Below are positions 13,777 to 18,567 of a DNA stretch of 24,273 nt, piece by piece (position 1 is the first letter of the stretch; each line of letters starts with the position of its first letter). The translations under genes were made by a program, and so were the position numbers. The notes below the pieces were generated by a model. The model did not search any database. It was not told the origin of the DNA and saw only the letters and a program-made list of their open reading frames with translations. Source of the DNA: a virus; the IMG/VR virus record IMGVR_UViG_3300035070_002714, positions 1-24,273 of that record. One strand, given 5' to 3'.

Positions 13777-13805
13777 AGTTTGTGTTTGTGTTTGTGTTGC
13801 CGTGA

Positions 13806-13833
13806 AGTATATAGGTGTTGCAAGTTAATGCAA
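13806..13833 (-). promoter_or_regulatory. Sigma-70-like promoter with inverted repeat, internal to the small-gene operon
   Basis: On the reverse strand, TTGCAT (13833-13828) and TATACT (13811-13806) are separated by 16 bases. GTTGCA-N6-TGCAAC (13817-13834) is an inverted repeat overlapping the -35 box and spacer and could be an operator. Downstream bases GGCAACACAAAC match the promoter at 14849-14876, so the cassette is repeated. Confidence 0.75.
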
Positions 13834-13849
13834 CAACTATTTTAGTTTA

Positions 13850-14158
13850 TTATTCTATTTCGCTACTTGAGTAAAAGAATATAGCCTGAAGCGTAGTGTC
13901 GTCAGATAAACAAACCGCTTTGTGTGGTATGCCGTCGTCGTGTAGCGCTTGTGACATGTCATGTGTATCTACAGTGTAAACACCATCTTCCAGGTTGTCG
14001 CGGATGTGGTCCGCTATTGAATATTTACCAGTCACAAAAGCTAACCAACCTAATTCGCTTTCTGTTAACCGGTACTTCTCGCCGTCTTCCAGTTGATAAT
14101 GATAGTTTTCTAGCTCGGTATCTTGGGCTCTTAATGATTCGCTTGTGTGGATTGTCAT
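13850..14158 (-). CDS. Hypothetical protein
   Basis: This 102-residue acidic protein starts behind an exact ACAAGGAT leader and a GCGCCC/GGGCGC hairpin. The N-terminus is polar (MTIHTSESLRAQDTELE). A central ESELGWLAFVTGKYSIADHI segment and a C-terminal TTLQAIFFY segment look folded. No motif or family is recognised. The stop codon lies about 16 bases before the -35 box of the internal promoter for the next gene. Confidence 0.65.
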   Translation of the reverse strand: MTIHTSESLRAQDTELENYHYQLEDGEKYRLTESELGWLAFVTGKYSIADHIRDNLEDGVYTVDTHDMSQALHDDGIPHKAVCLSDDTTLQAIFFYSSSEIE

Positions 14159-14182
14159 GGTCTGTTTATCCTTGTTTGTGTT

Positions 14183-14198
14183 GCGCCCTGGCGGGCGC
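14183..14198 (-). repeat. Intercistronic GCGCCC-N4-GGGCGC hairpin, copy 2
   Basis: GCGCCC (14183-14188) and GGGCGC (14193-14198) form a six-pair stem with loop TGGC. In the transcript it is preceded by AACCAAC after a stop codon and followed by the ACAAGGAT ribosome site of the 102-residue gene. Confidence 0.75.
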
Positions 14199-14208
14199 GT
14201 TGGTTTGG

Positions 14209-14451
14209 TTAAATGTGAGCTAGTATGGTTGAGTCTAAGCTTTTTACATTATGCCACTGCCCGCCAGCATAAGCGTATAACCCGGCTTTATGGGGTAGTG
14301 ACTTAAATATGCCTAGTTGGTTGTTAATCTGCCAGTTGTTGTTGGTTTGCTTGTTTAAAAATTCGTGCATTAGTTGCGCCTCTTTAAAAACTTTAACTCG
14401 TACACGTTCACCTTTCATTTTGCCGTTAGTCTTTTTAACTGAATATGTCAT
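14209..14451 (-). CDS. Small basic hypothetical protein
   Basis: This 80-residue basic protein begins MTYSVKKTNGKMKGERVRVK and continues into a helix (EAQLMHEFLNKQ) and an aromatic, Gly-rich end (HKAGLYAYAGGQWHNV). The layout resembles small nucleic-acid or protein-binding phage factors, but no family is recognised. The ribosome leader is AAAAGGAT, a one-base variant of the repeated ACAAGGAT. Confidence 0.65.
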   Translation of the reverse strand: MTYSVKKTNGKMKGERVRVKVFKEAQLMHEFLNKQTNNNWQINNQLGIFKSLPHKAGLYAYAGGQWHNVKSLDSTILAHI

Positions 14452-14467
14452 GGTTTGTTTATCCTTT

Positions 14468-14611
14468 TTAGTTTAAGTAATTATGTTGGTTTGGTGCCCT
14501 ATCATCATACTTCTCTAACTTGAGCTTTAAATACTTAATGATATGTAACGTATCGCGCTCGAATGCTTGCTGCCTTGCTGCACGTAGGAGTCTTTCTAGT
14601 TTGTTTTTCAT
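14468..14611 (-). CDS. Small hypothetical helical protein, 47 residues
   Basis: This short frame has a full ACAAGGAT leader ending at ATG 14611 and stops right before the leader of the next gene, so it fits the packed operon. The peptide is highly charged and helical (KLERLLRAARQQAFERD, then YLKLKLEKYDD) with a polar end. It has no known family. A dimeric coiled coil or RNA-binding helix would fit the composition. Confidence 0.65.
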   Translation of the reverse strand: MKNKLERLLRAARQQAFERDTLHIIKYLKLKLEKYDDRAPNQHNYLN

Positions 14612-14636
14612 GGTCTGGTTATCCTTGTTTAATGGT

Positions 14637-14652
14637 GCGCCCTGGTGGGCGC
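14637..14652 (-). repeat. Intercistronic GCGCCC-N4-GGGCGC hairpin, copy 3
   Basis: GCGCCC (14637-14642) and GGGCGC (14647-14652) form a six-pair stem with loop TGGT. It is preceded in the transcript by ATTAAC after a stop codon and followed by the ACAAGGAT leader of the 47-residue gene. Confidence 0.75.
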
Positions 14653-14661
14653 GTTAATGGT

Positions 14662-14814
14662 TTAGTAGTTGTAGGGTGTTGCTTTGTTGTCTTTAGCGAA
14701 TTGCTTAGCCAATGTCTTAGATGAAAAGGCGAAGCTCTTACCAACGGGGCGGGGCGAATCGCTTAGGGTTATGTGGTGGGTTTTGCCAGCTTTAAAGTAG
14801 TGGGCGTATAACAT
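14662..14814 (-). CDS. Small basic hypothetical protein, first gene of the operon
   Basis: This 50-residue protein begins at ATG 14814, directly behind an ACAAGGAT leader. A longer frame from 14871 is rejected because it would start upstream of the promoter's transcription start. The peptide begins MLYAHYFKAGKTHH and has a basic, Ser-rich C-terminal half with a helix (SKTLAKQFAKDN). No family is recognised. As first gene behind the strongest promoter seen, it should be highly expressed early. Confidence 0.6.
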   Translation of the reverse strand: MLYAHYFKAGKTHHITLSDSPRPVGKSFAFSSKTLAKQFAKDNKATPYNY

Positions 14815-14848
14815 AATGTTTAATCCTTGTTTGTTTGTGTTGCCGGCT

Positions 14849-14876
14849 AGTATATACAAAAGCAATAACATTGCAA
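14849..14876 (-). promoter_or_regulatory. Sigma-70-like promoter of the leftward small-gene operon
   Basis: On the reverse strand, TTGCAA (14876-14871) and TATACT (14854-14849) are separated by 16 bases. Transcription would start near 14842, giving a short leader with ACACAAACAAAC before the ribosome site. The region from -10 to the leader strongly resembles the promoter at 13806-13833. Confidence 0.8.
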
Positions 14877-14910
14877 CACTTATTTGTTGTATTTAAGCAT
14901 TTATTTTTGG

Positions 14911-15190
14911 GGTTCCCAGGGTAACCAGCAGTTCCCACTTTGTTTTTCAAGTGTGGGAACCGCTGGAGGCCGCACAGAACAAGGGGTTTTGGGGTGTAGT
15001 TCCCAGTTCCCACTTATTACTAATAAAATATATATATAAAGTAGTGAAATATACGGTTTTTTAGCGTTTGGCCAGATATGACTATTTCTAAATACATGCT
15101 GGCTGCGACTTAAAGTAAAGTGGTAACCGGGAACCTTTTTATTTATGCTCTGAAACCGTTGGTATGACTCACTTGTTGCGGTTACCACTT
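14911..15190. repeat. Cluster of GGTTCCCA / GGTTACCA motifs around an AT-rich block
   Basis: GTTCCCA-type sequences occur at 14912, 14931, 14999 and 15006, with inverted copies (GGGAAC) at 14955-14960 and 15129-15134 and related GGTAACC or GGTTACC forms at 15122 and 15179. The pair at 14931-14938 and 14953-14960 can form an eight-pair hairpin. Between them, 15017-15053 is nearly all A and T. Direct and inverted short repeats beside an AT-rich block are typical of replication origins or operator arrays. No convincing gene lies here. Confidence 0.5.
15017..15053. other. AT-rich block, possible DNA unwinding element
   Basis: About 35 bases are almost entirely A and T, including an alternating TATATATATA run, within a region of repeated motifs and no genes. 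It might be an unwinding element of an origin. Confidence 0.35.
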
Positions 15191-15247
15191 TTGAAGCGGT
15201 TTTTTGGGGGTTTTGCTGTTTTACTGTGTTTTCTGGTAAAAACGGCC

Positions 15248-15270
15248 TTTTAGCTGTAAATAAGCTAAAA
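15248..15270. other. Hairpin before the tandem repeats
   Basis: TTTTAGCT (15248-15255) and AGCTAAAA (15263-15270) form an eight-pair stem with a seven-base loop. It may be a weak terminator or a structural element of the putative origin region. Confidence 0.4.
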
Positions 15271-15290
15271 ATTTATTCTGCAACACAGCA

Positions 15291-15540
15291 GAGCACGACG
15301 CTGCGCAGAGCGGCAAGCTGCGCATTTTAGAGCAGAGCACGTCTCTGCGCAGAGCAGAGCACGACGCTGCGCAGAGCAGAGCACGTCTCTGCGCAGAGCA
15401 GAGCACGACGCTGCGCAACTGAGCAGAGCACGACGCTGCGCAACTGAGCAGAGCACGACGCTGCGCAGAGCAGAGCGCTACGCTGCGCAACTGAGCAGAG
15501 CACGACGCTGCGCAGAGCAGAGCACGACGCTGCGAACCGG
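15291..15540. repeat. GC-rich tandem repeat array, ten 22/25-base units
   Basis: Units begin GAGCACGACGCTGCGC at 15291, 15335, 15357, 15379, 15401, 15426, 15451, 15473, 15498 and 15520. The standard unit is 22 bases, ending AGAGCA. Three units (15401, 15426, 15473) are 25 bases and end AACTGAGCA. The first is degenerate and stretched, and the last is truncated. Two units (15335, 15379) have TCTCT for CGCT, which creates a perfect 12-base palindrome CTCTGCGCAGAG. Units abut without spacers, so this is not CRISPR. Open frames through it on the reverse strand only read the repeat. It could bind an initiator or terminase, or serve as a recombination site. Confidence 0.9.
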
Positions 15541-15663
15541 GTACCCTTGGTTTGGCGTTGATGCTTAACTGATTCGCTGTGGAACACTAAGGGTGGCCTT
15601 CGGTTTAAACTCGGCGGCTTGTACTTGGTCTGGACTGCCCAACAGATAACCACTATTTTCCGT

Positions 15664-15692
15664 TTGTGTGAACACCCATAACAGGGTACACT
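15664..15692 (+). promoter_or_regulatory. Candidate promoter of the NUMOD4-HNH gene
   Basis: TTGTGT (15664-15669) and TACACT (15687-15692) are separated by 17 bases, 30 bases before the ATG at 15722. The -10 box is good and the -35 box moderate. Confidence 0.45.
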
Positions 15693-15721
15693 GTAGTCCA
15701 CCAACAAGAGAGGCAACTAAA

Positions 15722-16258
15722 ATGTGGAAAACTGTAACGCTAAACGAAAAATATGAGGTGTCAGACAAAGGAGAGGTGCGTAACGCAAAAACCAAACAAG
15801 TATTGCGCCTAACAGTCAATAAGTATCCTCAAGTGAGTTTGCTGTACCCCCAACGTAAAAGTAAAACCCACGTAGTCCACCGCCTAGTGGCTTTGGCTTT
15901 TATTCCTAACCCTAACAACGCACCAGAAGTTAACCACATAAATGGGATTAAGACAGACAACAACATTAGCAACCTTGAGTGGGTCACACGTAAAGAGAAT
16001 ATAGCCCACGCAATAGCAATGGGGTTGAATAAGAGTGTAGGGGAAGAGTACATCCAAGCGCAGCTAGAGTATGCAGTACAAGCAACACCTGCACATTTCG
16101 GTACTAGTGTGGGTTTCGTTATGTTTGGTGTGAGGGATTATAGAAAAACAGGTATGCTGAGTACTTCCGTCCATAACTGTATTAATCGACCACCACCAAA
16201 ACTTAAAGCACGTAGAACGTGTAACGGGTACTTCCTTGATGCGATATCCATTTTTTAG
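15722..16258 (+). CDS. NUMOD4-HNH homing endonuclease
   Basis: This 178-residue protein starts at ATG 15722 with GAGAGG upstream. The longer frame from 15668 lacks a ribosome site and would start within the promoter. The N-terminal NUMOD4 DNA-recognition motif is visible: WKTVTLNEKYEVSDKG, then VRNAKTKQVL. The HNH nuclease part follows: VVHRLVALAFIPNP, then NHINGIKTDNNISNLEWVT, with the typical His, Asn and NLEW residues. The C-terminal part (residues 100 to 178) has a further possible DNA-binding segment. It lies alone between the repeat region and the small terminase gene. Homing genes often settle near packaging genes, and some HNH proteins assist terminase, but the NUMOD4 architecture favours homing. 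Confidence 0.88.
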   Translation: MWKTVTLNEKYEVSDKGEVRNAKTKQVLRLTVNKYPQVSLLYPQRKSKTHVVHRLVALAFIPNPNNAPEVNHINGIKTDNNISNLEWVTRKENIAHAIAMGLNKSVGEEYIQAQLEYAVQATPAHFGTSVGFVMFGVRDYRKTGMLSTSVHNCINRPPPKLKARRTCNGYFLDAISIF

Positions 16259-16309
16259 CCCCCGACAAAAAACTTCTTCTGCAACACTTTTGTGTGTTAG
16301 CATTACCAC

Positions 16310-16825
16310 ATGACAAATTCCGCACTGATACAATACGAGCCGTCGCACATACCAACCGGTTTGGCAGACGACGAAAGTAACCCCTCGGCTGATACCTATA
16401 TAGCCTACTTACAGAAAGTGCAGTTGGCTATCGTGGCGCACGGTAAAAGTATGAAACCGCAGATCGTAACAGCGGTTAAGATGTACCACCGTGGTAGCAC
16501 CTTTATAGAGATTGGTGAAGCGCTGAAGCACACCCCCCAGTGGGCAAGTAAACACGTTAAGTCCCAGCCCGGTCAAAAGCTGCTTTCCCTTCTGGCTTTC
16601 TATCAAGACGCGCTAAGTGGCCCGCGTCAAGCCCAACGCCTTAATATGTTGTGGCGTATTGCTAAGCGTAATGAGTTGTTGGCGCCTAAGACGTCAATCG
16701 GTGCGATTGAGACACTAAATAAGATGGACCCTGCGTTAAAAAGCCTTGGCGAGATAACTGCAGGTAATAGTGGTACAATTAATGTACAGATAAACCAAAA
16801 TTTAGCTTCACCACTAGACGGGTAA
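16310..16825 (+). CDS. Terminase small subunit (putative)
   Basis: This 171-residue protein lies directly upstream of the large terminase. It is a DNA-binding packaging-recognition subunit by context and by a helix-turn-helix-like segment at about residues 49 to 85 (KPQIVTAVKMYHRGSTF, then IGEALKHTPQWASKHVKS). Helices continue through LLSLLAFYQDALSGPRQ, and a flexible C-terminus (SGTINVQINQN) may contact the large subunit. Size and order match phage small terminases. There is no visible Shine-Dalgarno before ATG 16310. TTAGCAT at 16297-16303 could be a -10 box that makes the mRNA nearly leaderless. The sequence itself is too divergent to name a subfamily. Confidence 0.72.
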   Translation: MTNSALIQYEPSHIPTGLADDESNPSADTYIAYLQKVQLAIVAHGKSMKPQIVTAVKMYHRGSTFIEIGEALKHTPQWASKHVKSQPGQKLLSLLAFYQDALSGPRQAQRLNMLWRIAKRNELLAPKTSIGAIETLNKMDPALKSLGEITAGNSGTINVQINQNLASPLDG

Positions 16826-16830
16826 TAACA

Positions 16831-17103
16831 ATGACAACATCAAACTTTTTAGAACCTGCGACAGATAACCCAATGCGCCCCCAACAGGCGCAACTGAACT
16901 ACGCCCCACAGGTCAGAATCTTTGAGTCAACCAACCCCAACGCATTACAGGCCGACATAAACGACTATTTGGCCAGCCTAGCAGCCCCGCCGCAGCCCGT
17001 TAAGTACTACCTGCGTGAGATAGAATACACCTCGGCTCAAGAGAAGAACAACATGGTCAGCTACTCTGCCCTCTTGCATTTAGAGTTCTGGGAGCAAGAA
17101 TAG
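16831..17103 (+). CDS. Small hypothetical protein between terminase genes
   Basis: This 90-residue protein starts five bases after the small terminase stop and ends three bases before the large terminase start. The N-terminus is proline and glutamine-rich. It then has VRIFESTNPNALQADINDY and, near the end, KYYLREIEYTSAQ followed by VSYSALLHLEFWE. The pattern of a strand-helix unit then a conserved Tyr-Ser-Ala strand faintly resembles small Cse60-like (DUF2758) proteins. Its place in the packaging operon suggests a role in DNA packaging or its control, which is inference. Confidence 0.6.
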   Translation: MTTSNFLEPATDNPMRPQQAQLNYAPQVRIFESTNPNALQADINDYLASLAAPPQPVKYYLREIEYTSAQEKNNMVSYSALLHLEFWEQE

Positions 17104-17106
17104 CCT

Positions 17107-18567
17107 ATGACAACGGTAGCCAAAGCGGTTCATCAGTCTATTTATGGTAGTTTCGACAACCAGAGCGATTTTCACAACTTTTTTGATCACCCAGGCGCTA
17201 AAAATGCTGCCAATAGTGACCTGTGGGAGCTGCCGTACACCCCACGCCCCGAAATGGAGGCGTTTCACTCAAGACACGAGCGTAATGCCTTCCTTATATG
17301 TCACCGCCGGTATGGTAAGACGGTGGCGTGTATTGCAGAACTTGTCCTACGGGCGACGCTAACGAAGAAGACGAACGCTCAGTTTGTGTACGTGTGCCCA
17401 TTCAGATCACAGGCCAAAGCGGTAGCGTGGCAGTATCTCATTTCAATGACTCAAGGGCTGGCGACTGATATAAAGGTGAGTGAGCTGGCGGTAACGCTCC
17501 CTAACGGGGCTAAAATCTGGCTTTCAGGTAGTGATAACGTCAACGCGCTGCGTGGTCTATATTTAGATGGGTGTGTATTGGATGAGTTTGCCCAGTGCCG
17601 TCCTGATCTGCTAGAAGCAGTCATTTTGCCTTGTTTACTTGACCGTAATGGGTGGTTGGTGATCATTGGCACCGCGTATGGCCGCCTGAATCAGTTTTTT
17701 GCTAAGTATGAAGAAGCCAGGGAGTCAGATGACTGGTTTTTTGCCGATTTAAAGGTGTATGACACCAACGTAATCCCCCCAGACGAGATAGCGCGCATAA
17801 AACGCTCGATTAGTGACGCGAAATTTAACCAGGAGTTCCAAAACGACTTCTCTGCTGAGTTGGTAGGCACCTATTATGCGGCTCAGATAAACCAGCTTGA
17901 GCAAGACGGTAAGATCAACGGTGAGGTGCATTGGGACCATAACCGTAAGGTGCAGGTGGCGTTTGATATTGGGCGCGGTGATAATACGGTAGCCTGGTTC
18001 TGGCAAGAAACACCCTATGGTATTAACGTCATCGACTTTTATACTAATAATGGTGAGCAAGCTAAGCACTATATAGATATGCTCAAAGAAAAGCCCTACG
18101 ACTATGAGCGAATCCATCTACCCCACGATGCCAAGGCTATGACGTTCAGCACCAACAAATCGGCCTTAGAACAGTTCGTGGACGGCTTTCAGGCTACAGA
18201 TACGCAGGTCAACATTGTGCCTAAGCTGAGTATAGAAGACGGCATAGAGGCCGCCCGTCAGCTACTAAAATACACTAATTTTGACGCCGAGCGCTGCTAC
18301 TATGGCGTTGAGTGTTTACGGGTGTATCGTAAGAAGTGGGACGAGATTAACCAGTGCTTTATGAAGACCCCGTTACACGACTATAGTTCCGACAGTGCAG
18401 ACGCATTTCGTTATATGGCGATAATGGCTAAAAAGAAGTTTTTGCTCGCGCCCTCACCACATGATAGCATCGATAGTCCACAACTACATGACTACAGCCT
18501 TAACGATTTGTTTTCAGCTAACGAAAAGGCTAAGAAACGTACCTCCACCTTGAGTAGAAGAATGTGA
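17107..18567 (+). CDS. Terminase large subunit
   Basis: This 486-residue packaging motor has an N-terminal ATPase and a C-terminal RNase H-like nuclease. Walker A is CHRRYGKT (65-72), the arginine-rich form common in phage terminases. Walker B with the catalytic acid is CVLDE (E160), and a coupling-like GTAYG follows at 188-192. Nuclease acids are D287 in VAFDIGRGD, D341 in LPHDA and D429 or D432 in SSDSADAFRY. Both active sites look complete. The enzyme cuts concatemeric DNA and pumps it into the prohead through the portal. It ends in a TGATG overlap with the portal gene. Confidence 0.95.
   Translation: MTTVAKAVHQSIYGSFDNQSDFHNFFDHPGAKNAANSDLWELPYTPRPEMEAFHSRHERNAFLICHRRYGKTVACIAELVLRATLTKKTNAQFVYVCPFRSQAKAVAWQYLISMTQGLATDIKVSELAVTLPNGAKIWLSGSDNVNALRGLYLDGCVLDEFAQCRPDLLEAVILPCLLDRNGWLVIIGTAYGRLNQFFAKYEEARESDDWFFADLKVYDTNVIPPDEIARIKRSISDAKFNQEFQNDFSAELVGTYYAAQINQLEQDGKINGEVHWDHNRKVQVAFDIGRGDNTVAWFWQETPYGINVIDFYTNNGEQAKHYIDMLKEKPYDYERIHLPHDAKAMTFSTNKSALEQFVDGFQATDTQVNIVPKLSIEDGIEAARQLLKYTNFDAERCYYGVECLRVYRKKWDEINQCFMKTPLHDYSSDSADAFRYMAIMAKKKFLLAPSPHDSIDSPQLHDYSLNDLFSANEKAKKRTSTLSRRM

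Noticed and set aside
14815-15188. Reverse-strand frames at 14792-15013 and 14901-15188 in the gene-free region
   Set aside because: They cross the promoter and repeat motifs, have no ribosome site and show no protein-like composition.
15291-15540. CRISPR-like array
   Set aside because: Units touch each other directly with no unique spacers, and no cas gene is near. It is a plain tandem repeat.
15221-15716. Reverse-strand open frames with Cys/Ser/Ala/Leu/Arg-rich repeats (for example 15221-15490 and 15327-15716)
   Set aside because: They read only the 22/25-base tandem array in two frames, have no ribosome site and no sensible composition. They are by-products of a stop-poor repeat.
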